64,000 bases of DNA. Source: Mesocentrotus franciscanus. Its lineage: Eukaryota > Echinodermata > Echinoidea > Camarodonta > Strongylocentrotidae. A program made the translations under genes and the position numbers. The DNA is taken from the NCBI GenBank assembly GCA_037976565.1, contig CP137670.1, forward strand, positions 13,906,216-13,970,215. Direction: 5' to 3'. This document shows, piece by piece, positions 23,517 through 35,650 of this stretch (position 1 is its first letter; every line of letters starts with the position of its first letter). The notes under the pieces are model-generated. The model saw only the letters and a list, made by a program, of their open reading frames with translations. It had not been told where the DNA came from and ran no database searches.

Positions 23517-24285
23517 ATATTTTCGACCGGCTTACAATTTGGAATAAGACTATCAGCTAATGTTTGTTGGGTTTCATTTTCCTTTGATGACAGCAAACGA
23601 TAGCAATGACAGCAATCTCTCATTGGGTCTAACTCCGACCTTGAAAACACGAGTATCAACGCTTTCTTTGGCTCAAATTTTAATGAAAATCCAAGATTGA
23701 TATATCAATTTTTGACATTTTAAAGCGCAAGCTGAGTTGCATATACTATGCCTATTATATCACGGATTCCAATATCGCAATTTTTGTTTTTTGTTTTCGT
23801 TTTAGCTGCATCAAACTCTCTGCCTCTCTTTCTAGCTGTCTTTATTAAAACGCCAACATCCGTCCAACCGCCCATCCCTACATTTACTTTTTTTTTTTTT
23901 TTTTTCAATAGTTTTTTTATTGATTCCAAACAATACAAATCACTCTTAGAAATAAAATACAATTGTTTTTCTTAACTAATTTCAAAACATTTTCATAACA
24001 TAGATTGTACGATTGATGAAAACAAAAATGAAATCAATTGTAACATAAAACAAATGACCCCATCCAACCAAACACACTACTAACCCCCACCCTCCCCACC
24101 ATGCGACACACACCATCCGACCATACTTCCACCCATATACACACACTGTTCCTAGCCCCTCAGAGTACCCCAAATCGGAGCGACAGAAAAACAGAAACAT
24201 CTATTTACAAACAAAACAACAAAAAAAATTAACAAAAATAATTTAAACGAGGCTACAATAGCCACAATAGCCCAGTGTTAAAAGT

Positions 24286-25743
24286 TCATGAAAACTTCAC
24301 TTGTTCCCACTTCTGTAAATGTAAGGCCAAATTGCCTGCCCTCCCTGCAATATTCTTTTCTTCTTCCCTAAATTCCAACAGTTCTTTTTGAAACTCCCCC
24401 AAAGACAATATTACGGACTTACCCCTGCATCTATATATCCAATATTTCATTGCAAAAATAATTGTATTAAATATCTTTATTCGTGGGGAATTACCGGACA
24501 ACCCTAAATGAATATCTATCCAGTCGATAGACCTTAATTCCCTTAGCTCAAACTTAGCTATTACATTCTGCCATAACCTTTGAACCTGTGCACACTCCCA
24601 GAACAAGTGTAAATATGTTTCAATCTTTTGCTTACAAAGTGAGCACAAGTTATCTTCAACAAAGCCGAATCTGACTAAGTGTTCTCTAGTATATATTGCT
24701 CCATGAAGCAGTTTATACTGAATTTCTCTTAGTCTGTTAACAAGAGTACATTTCCTGGGCCTACTAAATATCTCCCTACATACCTCATTTGAAAAATCTG
24801 AAAATTTCCGTCCATCATGAATCTTCAAAACAAATAAATGTTGTAACTTCTCTATAAAATATTCATAAACCTTCCTCGATAATACATCTCTGAGGAGCTT
24901 CACAGTACTGTTAAACTGCATTAAAATATCATACTCTTTTACATCCACTAAACTCCAGTTATCCTTTTTTCCGCTTCTCAAAATAGCTTCCCCAATATTC
25001 CATACATCAACAATTTTGTTTCCTTTTAGCCCCAAATGTTGAAAATGAGATATTGCCCGCATACCATTTTCAGCAAAAATATCTTGAATTGAAATTATAT
25101 TGCGTGTAAACAACTCCTCATCAAAAATCATTTTCTTTCCCAATAAGAAATCTTTATTGTTAAAAATAATTGGATTATTCTTTTCTTCAAAATTCCTACA
25201 ACCTTCTAACTCTTCCCATGCTTTGATCATTTCTAAATAGAACTTAGGTACTTTGAGACTTAATAACCTGGAATCATAGTTACACAAAAAAATAAATCTA
25301 CCCCCTACCATCTTGAAGCAGAAATCAAAGTATAGCTTCCATCTCATAGATTTTTCTCCGTACAATAGTCTTTTCACCCACATTACCCGTTGGGTTTTTA
25401 CAAACGAGTCAAAATTAGTCATTCGTAACCCTCCTTCATTATAACCTTGATACAATATTAATCTCTTAATTCGATCTTTCCCATTCCATATAAATTCAAA
25501 ACATATTTTCTGTATTTCCGATATGACCCACTTTGGAACCACTAGTGAAGCAAAAACGTAATTTAATTTACATAATGCATATGTTTTTAATAAATGAATT
25601 TTTCCAAACACCGTAAGGTCCCTCTGTTTCCACCATCCGAGAAGTCTTTTAATCTTGCTTAAAATCTCTTTATAATTCAATTCCTCTCTTATTCTGACGT
25701 CTAACGCAAAATACACTCCCAAAATCTTAATTTCTTTAACCAC
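24286..25743 (-). pseudogene. LINE ORF2 C-terminal half, intact frame of ~485 codons
   Basis: The frame starts just after the YADD region. It covers the post-RT domain: KIKRLLGWWKQRDLTVFGKIHLLKTY, KLNYVFASLVVP, CFEFIWNGKDRIKR and YNEGGLRMTNFDSF. Towards the end is a CSLCKQKIETYLHLFWEC zinc-binding cluster, followed by a basic tail ending QVKFS. This is the usual C-terminus of L1/Tx1 elements. Upstream parts are 25798-25986 (YADD), 26116-26628 (RT fingers and palm), 26688-27008 and 27052-27235, each in a different frame. Confidence 0.85.
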
Positions 25744-26115
25744 ATTCCCGAAGGGAAGTTTTCTGATTTGTCTTTGATTTTCCCCAATTTCATAATATTA
25801 GTTTTCCGCATTAACCCGTAAACCACTTATTTTCTGAAATAACGTATAAATCTCCTTTACTCTTTCTACAGATTCTTTATTCCTAACAAATATTGTCATG
25901 TCATCTGCATATAAAACTTGTTTGACTTCAATTCCTCCAATATTAACGCCTTTAATAACCTCATCATTCCTCACTACTGTTGCCAATATTTCAATAGCGA
26001 GAATAAATAAATAGGGCGAGAGTGGATCTCCTTGCCTTACCCTCGCTTAATATCAAAATAACCAGTAGCAAAACCCCATTCATAACACAGCTACTTATAT
26101 TACTGTAAATAGTTT

Positions 26116-26628
26116 TTACCCACGAACAAAATGAGGACCGAACCCAAACTTTTCTAAGACTCTAAAGAGGAAAGTATGAGATACTGAATCGAATGCTTTT
26201 TCAAAATCAACCGCAATCAAATAACTACAGGCTTTATCATCTGACTCCTCATTCAAAAAATAGAACATATCATCAATTAAACGTACCGCTTCTCCAATAT
26301 TACGATTATTCATATAGCCCACCTGGTCTACGTGTATGACTTCCTCAAGTACTCCCTTAATTCTTGTAGCTAACACCTTTGACAACATTTTGTAATCAAC
26401 ATTTAATAATGTAATCGGCCTATAATTTGTTATGTATCGAGGGTCTTTCCCTTCCTTCTCGATCAAAGTAATAACCCCTTGTTTTTGTGATATGGATAAA
26501 CTCCCCATGACATAACCTTCATTTAAAGCATCTACCAAAATATTTCCGATACTTAACCAAAACGTAATATAAAATTCAACTGTAAGGCCATCATTGCCAG
26601 GAGACTTGTTTAATTTCATAGCCTTCAA
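26116..26628 (-). pseudogene. LINE reverse transcriptase, N-terminal RT motifs
   Basis: The sequence reads LNKSPGNDGLTVEFY, then QKQGVITLIEKEGKDPRYI, TNYRPITLLNVDYKML and the catalytic AVDFEKAFDSVSH motif A. These are RT motifs 1-3 of an L1/Tx1-type element. A frameshift near 26110 separates it from the RQGDPLSP and YADD parts. Confidence 0.85.
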
Positions 26629-27234
26629 TACCTTTAAGCACTCATCTTTTGTTATTTTACCTTCACATGCTTTCCTTCCATTTTCACTTAATTTTTAATA
26701 TCTTTGAAAAACAAATTTGTCGTGTCCTCATTAAAAACACTTAACTTTTCCGCATATAAATTTGTATAAAACTTCCTAATCATCGCCAAAATTATGTTCC
26801 TATCATATTCAACACATTCATTTTCATCATACAATTCCCTTACCAAGGTTTTCTTCTTATTTGACTTTAGCAGTTGCTCGAAATACTCCTTGTTTTTTTC
26901 CCCTTCCTCGTACCACGCAGCTCGTGACCTTATCTTTATTCCTTCTATAGACTCCTCATGCAATTTCTTTAATTGTTTTTTCTTTTCCTCCGTTCGATCC
27001 AACTTCAATGGAAACCTAATTAATTCACTTTCCAGCTTTTTACTTCGTTTTCTAGCCTTTGAATATTCTCTTTCTTTTCTTTTGCCTTTCCTTCGAAAAT
27101 TTAATTGCGTATGCCCTCATTTTCATTTTCAAATAATCCCAAAATAACAATTTCTTGTCAAATATATTTTCCCAATCTCTTTTAATCAAATTGATTTCAT
27201 TTACCATACCTTCCACAAACGTTTTATCTGAACA

Positions 27235-27470
27235 AAGCGCACACACACGCACACACACGCACGCACGCACACACACACACGCACACATACACAAATATAC
27301 GATTTTTCATTGTGGGGATATCCCCACTTTGAACCATATCCCCACAGCGTGGGTGTGGAACGGACAAATGTCCCCACAAAGAAGGATTTACATACGCACA
27401 CACGCACGCACACACACGCACGCACACACACACACGCGCACACATACACAAATATATGTCATTGTACAAA
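27235..27470. repeat. Two (CA)n microsatellites flanking a short palindromic segment
   Basis: 27238-27292 and 27396-27450 are similar (CA)n/(CG CA)n tracts, each followed by CATACACAAATATA. Between them is TGTGGGGATATCCCCAC...GTCCCCACA, which is palindromic. Frames of alternating His/Thr or Cys/Val are artefacts. Confidence 0.8.
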
Positions 27471-29560
27471 AATCATATTGTTTTCAAATGTACCATGCAT
27501 TTCCGGATTTGCTTTCGACCATGAAACTATTTTACTTCCTTTCTGTGTTGTATTTTTTATTCAACTTCAATATCTGCCAATCAATGCCAAATATAATGCT
27601 ATACGTTTTAAATGTCAGTTACTGTAAACGAAAGATGGTACGTGTAATAATGATAAATAGATAGGTTTAAATTCGGTTAAGATATAAAACAAACTATATA
27701 ATGGTAACATTCAAAGGTGATGTACATGTAAGAAATATATGTCAACCTTTGTTAACTGCCATGTAGATGCAATAAAGAATAACGTAAATTGACTTAAAAC
27801 AAAGGTTCTATCAATAATGAAGCGATTTCGTATATTGTATGCATTTTGTATGTTGTTTGAAAGAGATGCTGAATGGTTCGCAGAAGAAACATCTCAAATT
27901 TTAAAGAACAAATTGTATTCATCTGGTCTATTTCCTTTTCTAATCGATGTGATAAACATCAGCAAGACACAACTAACATATGACGTGTACAGATATGATG
28001 TAGTTCTCTCTCTCTCTCTCTCCACCCTCTGTGTGTCTCCCTTTCTCTCTCTTTCTCTTCCTCTTTCTCTATCTCTCTCTCTCTCTCACAGTTTTTTAAA
28101 ATTTTGTTTAATCATGTCTGCTTATTTCACAATATCACCAGTTTCATGTTTGATATATTTGGATGATTACGTCTGTAAATCAACAGATCAAAGAAACCAT
28201 TATCATCATCATCATCATCAACAGAACGTAATGAGACAGATCAATGGACGGGAACTAATATAGTTTCTGAGGATGTTTGTATTTAACTGAACATATATAG
28301 ATCTCCCTGCCTCATCTGTTTCTCTCTCTTTCGCTCTCGTATCCTCTATACAAGCTTGCTTCAATCTCTATCTCTCTCTATTAAAATGCCTGCTCCCTGT
28401 CTATCTCTCCCCATCTCTCTCTCTCTTTCTCTCTTTCTCTCTCTCTCTCTTTCTCTCTATTCCTTCTATTTTTCATAGTTACCCCTCTCACGACATGAAC
28501 AAAAGTAAATTACCCGAGGAGGAATTATTACGTCATTCCATTTAATGAGACCGTTTTGTGCACAATGTGTCAGAGAATAAAGCAGCTGATTAAAAAATTG
28601 ACAATTAACAATCGGAACATACTGTTTAGATCATTGATTTCTATTAATGTATGTACCTCAATGGTTTCCTTTGCACGTTTTTCTCTACATATGAAGCACA
28701 TGTACAAGGTTGTACTCTTCAATGCATTATATCAAACAATCAAATTTCCAGTGAATTGACTAACCTGTTTTCAACACAAAACTATAGTGGGCCACATGTA
28801 GGCATATTGATACTTTACTTTTAAAACGAGATTCAAATGGATTATATATATTTTTGATTTCTTATATTTTAGAGGCAAGGTTATGAATTCGTTAGGGTTA
28901 GGATTAAGGTCAGTGATGACTGATCACCGATGTTTTTTTTTTTTCTCGCATCAATTTGACAAAAGTCTCAACAAACAGAGAAGACGTCTGACCACAGGGA
29001 CACGGAAAAGATCCAGCTAGTATGCCTCTCAAACTTCTCGATGCGCTTATTACCCTGCAGTTGAAATAAAGAAAAGGGAAAATATACAAATTGATTAAAT
29101 TAAAAATAAATTATAAGGTATTTTTGTGTTGTATCCTTACAATGTGTATGCACCGATTGTATTTCAGAAACAGTAGTGTTATATGATATGGTGTGAGTCT
29201 GCTAGCGGGATAATGAAGAGGTGCATATGTGCATTCTTATCCTATTGTTAAATCATCAATCAAATGACAACGATGGTTGTTCGAGCCTGACTTGAAGGCA
29301 ATAAACATGCCCTTCATAATGTTATTTATTAGAAATGTTATATGCAAAGTCTTTTTGACCGAAATAATGCGCACTTAAAAGCCTCCTTGAGTCATGTTTG
29401 TGGAGTACTCCTTAATTGGTAGTCTTTAATACGACACAAACCTTTATAATTACAATGCCGGTGATCATGACCATCTTAAATATTACCAATAAAATTGTTT
29501 ATGCCTGTACTGCACATCCACAAGTCATATATCAGCGTTAAAAGTATTACTATTATTAAC
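27471..29560. other. Spacer with CT-rich blocks, no gene supported
   Basis: (CT)n-rich blocks lie at 28005-28090 and 28315-28465, and a (CAT)n run at 28200-28222. A 148-codon frame at 27817-28263 starts without repeats but runs into the CT tract; no homology is recognised. A minus-strand CTGCAG acceptor-like site at 29055-29060 could start a terminal exon of the small secreted gene to the right. Confidence 0.35.
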
Positions 29561-29960
29561 TTAAAGATAAAGACCAGTTCTGGTCATGCGATTGCATTGT
29601 GAAAGAAACGTTGTGGAATCGATCAGAAATGGTTGATCATCTAGCATATAAGTATTGGTGTGTACTGCAAGGTTCTGGAATCATCATCATGATAAGAAAT
29701 TTGGCCCGGTCTTGGTAAAGTTACAAGCACTGTCCAGAGAAAGCCTGGGACTACCCGACACGTGCGTGCACGTGCGCGATATCTATTTGGTCCCAATAGA
29801 TATAATAATTTACCAAATATATCAATTAGTAGGCGGTTTCCCGGCAAAATTTGTATCATCACGTATTAGTCAAAACATATCCTTTCACATGATTGGTAAT
29901 GAGAGCTTCCATTTAATTTTTTGAGATGGGGGCGTTTCCAAAACTGGTCTTTACCTTTAA
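29561..29960. mobile_element. MITE with GGTAAAGACCAGTT ends
   Basis: It starts TTAAAGATAAAGACCAGTTCTGG and ends CCAAAACTGGTCTTTACCTTTAA, an imperfect ~20-bp TIR. The left part also occurs at 6065-6105 (inverted) and weakly at 50337-50390. Confidence 0.65.
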
Positions 29961-30201
29961 TCATTACGTTAAAAATGTCATTGATCATTTTGAAGCTGGT
30001 AACGGAGGTGGTATAGATTACAGCGAAATAAATATTATCTTGCCGACTTTTCAAGTTTGTCTTCCTTGACTTTTCTCATTTTCATGACTATGTGATAGAC
30101 GGTGTCGAATTGAAAAATTGAGAGGTGGATTATTATCATTCATAGAAAGAGCATTCTATTTCTTATGCATTTTTCTTTAGATTTAGAAATATTGTTCATA
30201 C

Positions 30202-30270
30202 CTCCGTTAGCAGAACACAATCCATTGTCCCGTGCACCTGCCGCTCTTAACTGCCTACAATATTCCTCTA
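30202..30270 (-). CDS. Candidate second exon of a small secreted peptide
   Basis: On the minus strand a strong polypyrimidine tract and TATTGCAG lead into a 69-nt open segment that ends at a GGAG/GTATGA donor. In phase 1 it reads EEYCRQLRAAGARDNGLCSANG. It is phase-compatible (1-1) with the exon at 30597-30705, giving one continuous peptide with two cysteines. The next exon is not certain: the acceptor at 29055 would add one residue and then a stop. I do not recognise the family. Splice signals and matching phase are the only evidence. Confidence 0.4.
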
Positions 30271-30596
30271 CTGCAATACACAAATAAAAAACAAAAAAAA
30301 ATCATGATCGAAACAATAATAAATCAATAAATCAAATTAAATCAAACAAAACTTGGTTGGTAACTAAAGTTATCACGAAATATCATCGGCCAGGATAATA
30401 AGTGATAAAAAGTATCTTTCTAAAAAAGTGCATACTTTCTAAAGATCTGGTCGGATTATGTCAAAACATCATTGCTATGTTGGCACATTTCAATAGGTGA
30501 CCGCACAAGCATACGACTATTGGAATTGCTTTAGGTTGGTTGTTTTGTAATCGTATTCGTTTAGTTGGTTGATAACATGGGAAATAAATTGCTTAC

Positions 30597-30705
30597 TATC
30601 GCCCTTCTTGCCCTTCTTATCCTTGTTATCTTCCTGGGCTAAAACACTTGCTGCCACGGCCAAGGCAATCAGAAAGTAGAGAGCAATCATGGTTTTTGAC
30701 GCCAT
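30597..30705 (-). CDS. Signal-peptide exon of a small secreted protein
   Basis: ATG at 30705 follows a TTCCTTAG acceptor (exon start about 30714). It opens MASKTMIALYFLIALAV with AASVLAQ, a textbook signal peptide with probable cleavage near VLA-QED or LAQ-ED. After that comes a short Lys/Asp/Gly-rich segment (EDNKDKKGKKGD). A consensus donor GTAAGC at 30596-30591 allows splicing in phase 1 to 30202-30270. Without splicing, the frame runs on to a stop at 30517 (62 codons). The likely product is a very small secreted or propeptide-like protein. It is isolated: nearest neighbours are MITEs. Confidence 0.5.
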
Positions 30706-30714
30706 TTTCAAAGT

Positions 30715-32290
30715 CTAAGGAAAATAGAATAAACATGAATTACATTTCGATTATTTGGTCAAAGCTACGGTGACATTGCAACACAATTAGGAATGTCAGC
30801 ATAGAATAGTGACGTACTGAAACTTTCCTTTTACCACTCATCAAGAAAGAACAGAAAGCCGGATCGAACAATATAAAGTTATAACGGAAACTGAAGGAAA
30901 AAATTGCGCCACAAATAACGGGCTTCGAGACGACAGGCTGCCAGAAAATACGGGAATTGCGGTTTATTGTGATGAATGCAAGGCGAAAGGCTTCAGAATG
31001 TCTACATTCAACCATATTCTCCGCTTTCTGAAACCAAACAACTGAGAATGTTTTGAATGTTTTGAATGCCCTGTTGAAAGACGATGTTCCCGCCCCTTTC
31101 TGCACTGCTGTCAGTGCATGCACTTAACGTCTTTACCCCACCCTCCTTGAGAATACGATGATAAAGATTCAACGCATAGTTTCGTTACAAAGAATAGAAG
31201 TAGGAGAATGTAATGTCTTTAAAATGCCATCATGGCACGGAAAATATTAAGAAATTGAATTTAATGAATGATCTGATAACAGTGCTTGACATACTACCTT
31301 GTAACATTACTCATACTTACGTAAAGCTAATCTCAGTGAGCTCTCGGGTATGGGAATTGTATTTTGAGAGAAAATTGCTACGATTTATTATGGATTGTTT
31401 ATCCTGCAGCAGATTTCCTTATCTTCATATGCCCATTTCTCAGCCACCATACATTTTCTACGAAAATTATTTTGCACATGTCATTTATTTGTAATCTTGA
31501 AAATTCTGTGTAAGTTTCGTTGGATTCTGTGAGAATTTATTTTCTATATTTACCAGAACTCAAGATTATCTTTAAACTTACCTTCCCAAATTATTAATTA
31601 CTTTCATAATACTAACTGTTTCAAAATCAGGCTTGGGTATGAGCCATTATAATTTGAGCATGTTTGTTTTGTAAAATGTATCCCAAATTGGGTAAACATT
31701 ACCTAATGTTGGTATAAAGTATTCCCAACATGTATGGGTTTTTTAACCTCCTATTTGTAACATTTTACCCCATTTGCTGAAATGGGAAGTCCACCCTGAT
31801 ATTGAGTTGGTTGTTATGAAACGAGAAGAATAAGAGGAACGGGTCAGTGAAAGTTTGAGCAAAAACCGATTAAAAATAATAAAGTTATGAGTTTTTGAAG
31901 ATGCAATCAATCAAACACGTGCAATTGGCAACTCTGTGATATATATTGTGAGGTCATCACCCATTTGCCCTGTACTAAAAGACTTTAAAAGCTTATAAAT
32001 TCAATTAAAAAACTGTTCAATCATACATTCACCCTCAATATAATTATTGTAAATATGTTTTATACATCCAGAAAAGTATGAAACCAATCTATTCTGTCAT
32101 CAATAACTGAGAAAATGAAAGTTCAAGAAATTTTTTTTACAGACCAAATTGGTGAGGGGGTCGCAAGATACGTTACAGTGTTGCCAATTTATGCTTCAGT
32201 GATGACAACTTTAGGAAGGAAGATGTAAGTCAGTGCGAGTAATGAGTCAGTGTAATAAGTAAGTATGAGTAATGAGGATTAAAATGCCTT
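30715..32290. other. Spacer, no gene supported
   Basis: AT-rich. A 127-codon minus frame at 30740-31123 overlaps the probable 5' UTR/promoter of the small secreted gene and shows no recognisable motif. Confidence 0.3.
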
Positions 32291-32295
32291 ACCAA

Positions 32296-32390
32296 AGAAC
32301 ACCTAGCGCCCTTTAGTGTTACGAACCCGGGACTTCCCAGTTACGAGATCACTGGGCCTTCTCACCCATCAGAGCTGTCAAAGCTCTGAT
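32296..32390 (-). mobile_element. Possible tRNA-like SINE head fragment
   Basis: The minus strand reads GGTGAGAAGGCCCAGTGATC and later CCCGGGTTCGTAAC, resembling A- and B-box spacing of a tRNA-derived SINE. It is too short and isolated for a firm call. Confidence 0.3.
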
Positions 32391-32469
32391 TGATAAAGCT
32401 CCTGATTAATGTGCACTAAAGCCCGCTGCACAAGAGGCGAAGAAATGTCTGGAGAAATGCAGACCTACG

Positions 32470-32760
32470 CTCTACAACTGAATTTACACTAATTATTCCC
32501 AAATCCAGACCCTCAACTATACCGAAAAACGTTTTACAGTGGCTGCTTGGAAAACATCCCCCTTTCCATCAGAGAATTAATCTATTACCACTTTCAAAAG
32601 ATCCCTTAAAAATACCTCTTTTCTCAGTAATTAAGTATGATTTACCTGTTTATGAGTTTTTAGTTTTTCTCTTCACATTCTAGTACTTGGTAAGGAAAAG
32701 GTACTTTTTGTTTAGCGCTCCTAAATAATCGATATCATTACCAATACAAATACAAACTGA
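32470..32760 (+). mobile_element. CR1/L2-like LINE 3'-end fragment
   Basis: Broken plus frames read FPSEN, then ITTFKRSLKNTSFLS, matching the 'LP..IR...S...FK..LKTHLF' C-terminus common to CR1/L2-like proteins. The fragment ends with FSAPK-like sequence and an ATACAA-type short repeat tail. Confidence 0.5.
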
Positions 32761-32979
32761 CGCAATCAGAAAGACGTCTCATGGGCAACATGCATAACGT
32801 AAGGGCTGTAGGCGCCTACCTGATTTCGATGCGGTATTCGAGCAGAATTATTTGAGATAATGATATACTTTCTCGTAGCTTGGTGTGACGAAGTGTCTCT
32901 ATCCAGGTTTCTGTTGAAGTACTGTCTAGATAGCTTCTAGTTGTATAGAACATCACAGTCTGCCATGATCATCTGCTCG

Positions 32980-33240
32980 TAATCAATAGGTCACCGCATT
33001 CATGTAAAATTGAACACAGAGTTCAACAACACGCTGGTGGATATTCCAAGAAATATGACCTCAGAACACATTGTTTGATTATTTTTATTTCAAACTTTTA
33101 ATCATTGTCATTGTTATTATTCTGGCATCTCCCTGCTTTATTTACTTTCTTCTCTGTGTATTAACTACAGCTAGATTTCGTATTGTTTGATAAATTGAGT
33201 AGATACCGAAGCCTGCCGTTCGTAACCGACAAGTCACCGC
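32980..33240 (+). repeat. Extra partial copy of the tandem unit
   Basis: Contains TCACCGCATTCATGTAAAATTGAA, CAACACGCTGGTGGATA and TATTAACTACAGCTAGATTTCG, all repeated about 240 bp later and again near 34640-34860. Confidence 0.8.
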
Positions 33241-34259
33241 ATTCATGTAAAATTGAATATAGTATCAACAACATGCTGGTGGATAAAACTTTCAAAAATT
33301 GTAATAAAAATTACCTCAGAACATATTGTTTGATTAATTTTTATCTAAACTTTAAATCATCGTCAATGTCATCATTCTGGCATCTCCCTTTTGGCCTTTT
33401 TTTATTTTCTTGTCTGTGTATTAACTACAGCTAGATTTCGCATTGTTTTGATTGATTGAGTAGATATCGAAGCCTGCCGTTCGTAACCGACAAGTCACCA
33501 CATTTATGTAAATTAGAACAAGTAAATCAACGTCAAAGTATTGATGTATCATCGCTCTAAAATTAATTATTTCACATTTTGATATACCCTGCATTTGTAC
33601 CCATCACGAATGAACATGTAGTAGGTATCTTAAATGTTGATTTTGTTTAATTTCCTCCCTATTTCTTTCTCCTGTTCAATACTAATACAAAAAGACATTG
33701 TCTCAATCAAGGCCAAAGATAAATATATTCATATTTTCTTTATGCAAGAGAGAGAATATGTCGACTAAGATTTATTGTGTACAACTATGAATTGCATCCT
33801 TTTCAATATGATTCAATTCGTTGAAAATATTCAAAATATGAATATGATAAATCCAGATATTACACCAACGCTCTTAACCGCATCTATCGCTCCAACTACC
33901 AATCCAACCATAGCTCATATGCCCATCCACCATGTTGATCAAATATAGAAGGTTTCCTAATGAAATTCGAAAAAAATCAAATGTACGATGCACTGAGAGG
34001 CTTCAGTTGAAATCATACATTTTCTGTGACTGGTTTAGCACTAGTTTCTGAGGGACCCGTCACTGAAGATTCATACTTTTACAGGTGCGTCGAAAAGAGT
34101 GCATGGTACATTTGATTTATATCCTTCATCAAGAAAAGAAAAAAATAAGAATGTAAACTATGACAAATAACATCAGCAATCAGGTATCAATTCAAACCTT
34201 TGTCCAAAATATACGCAAACACAAACACACTCACACCCGCACACACATGCACACACACT
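33230..34259 (+). repeat. Tandem duplication ~1.4 kb, copy 1
   Basis: Non-coding unit from CGTAACCGACAAGTCACC to the (CA)n tract at 34205-34258. It aligns with 34625-35650 at an offset of about 1370-1425 bp; the offset grows because of (GA)n expansion in copy 2. It includes TTTCTGTGACTGG and GTGCATGGTACATTTGATTTATATCC blocks. Confidence 0.85.
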
Positions 34260-34624
34260 GTGCTTGCGAAGACAGTTTCCCATTCCACTGTGGCAGGTCT
34301 TTTTTTTTGGGGGGGGGGTCGATTTTGTTCTTGTTGTTGATCGTGAATTTTATTAGATTCTTTTTCCCTCCAAAAAAACAAATCGAATAAATTAATTGCA
34401 CTATTGAGATACAAAATTGTGCAAATTTTTATTCGTAAGACTTAATACAATTATACTCATATCCTCGTCAATACAATATATGAAAGTAATAGCTTATATT
34501 TGATACATGTTTAAACGCACGGTAGGTCCTACTACATTAATTGAAAGGTTTACCTCCCCACCCCCTTGTCTCACACACCCCCTTATCCCCCCTTTAAAAA
34601 TATATAAAAATCATACCTAAGGAG

Positions 34625-35144
34625 ATATACACACACATTCAAAACTGAACATAGTATTCAACAACACGCTGGTGGATAAAACTTTCAAAAATTCCAATAA
34701 ATATGACCTCAGAACACATTGTTTGATTAGTTTGTATCCAAACTTGTAATCATCGTTCTGGCTTTTCCCTATTTTTGTCTTTGCCTGTGTATTAACTACA
34801 GCTAGATTTCGTATTGTTTGAAAGAATGAGTAGATATCGAAGCCTTCTATTCGTAACCGACAAGTCACCACATTCATGTAAATTAGAACGAATCAATCAA
34901 CGTCAAAGAATTGATGTATCATCGCTCTATAATTTAATATTTCACATTTTAATATAGGCCTACCTGAATTCGTATCCATCACGAATGAACATGTAGTAGA
35001 TATCTTAAATTTCCGTTTCGTTTAATTTCCTCCCTATTTCTTTTCCCTGTTCAATACTGATAATCACGGCCGCAGATTTATATATTCAAATTTTCTCTAT
35101 GAGAGAGAGAGAGAGAGGTAGAGAAAGAGAAAGAGATAGAGAAA

Positions 35145-35184
<40 letters not shown>

Positions 35185-35650
35185 ATATGTCAACCAAGAC
35201 ATATCGTGTACAACTATGAATTGTAACCTTTTCAATATGATTTAATTCGCTGCAAATATTCAGAATATGAATATGATAAATCCACAAAATACACCAACGC
35301 TGTTAACCGCATCCATCGCTCAAACCATAGCTCATATGCCAAAACACAATGTTGATCAAATATGGAAAGTTTCCAAATAAAATTTGAATTAAAAAAAATT
35401 AAATATACCATGCACTATTAAAGAAGCTTCAGTTAAAATTATACATTTTCTGTGACTGGCTTAGCACTAGTTTCAGAGGGACCAGTCACCGAAGATCCAT
35501 AGTTTTACAGGTGCGTCGACAAGAGTGCATGGTACATTTGATTTATATCCTTCATCAAGAAAAGAAAAAAATAAGAATGTAAACTATGACAAATAACATC
35601 AACAATCAGGTATCAATTTACACCTTTGTCCAAAATACACACACACGCAC
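34625..35650 (+). repeat. Tandem duplication ~1.4 kb, copy 2
   Basis: Second copy of the unit above. A (GA)n tract at 35100-35184 has expanded relative to GAGAGAGAAT near 33750 in copy 1. It ends in a short (CA)n tract at about 35636. Confidence 0.85.

Larger units (their letters stand above)
23888..27235 (-). mobile_element. 5'-truncated L1/Tx1-like LINE with poly(A) tail
   Basis: Read on the minus strand, the element runs from a (CA)n microsatellite at 27235 through RT and post-RT coding sequence to a stop at 24286. A ~380-bp 3' UTR follows, with AATAAA near 23915, and then an ~18-nt A tail (plus-strand T run at 23888-23905). RT motifs are all visible: GVITLIEKEGKD, NYRPITLLN, AVDFEKAFDSVSH and VLYADDMTIFV. 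Four or five frameshifts or stops interrupt the coding part. The poly(A) tail and modest decay suggest a comparatively recent insertion. Endonuclease and ORF1 are missing. Confidence 0.9.

Noticed and set aside
23350..23547. Possible secreted peptide (MQIKYKSEVTSQVVLLL...)
   Set aside because: It overlaps the right arm of an inverted-repeat element, so the frame is likely fortuitous.
24061..24200. Minus-strand Trp/Gly-rich frame
   Set aside because: It lies in the LINE 3' UTR and shows no conservation.
27817..28263. 148-codon frame starting MKRFRILYAFCMLF
   Set aside because: The first ~55 codons have no recognisable homology or splice signals and the rest is the CT repeat.
30740..31123. 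127-codon minus-strand frame
   Set aside because: No motif, and it overlaps the likely 5' region of the small secreted gene. It is probably chance.
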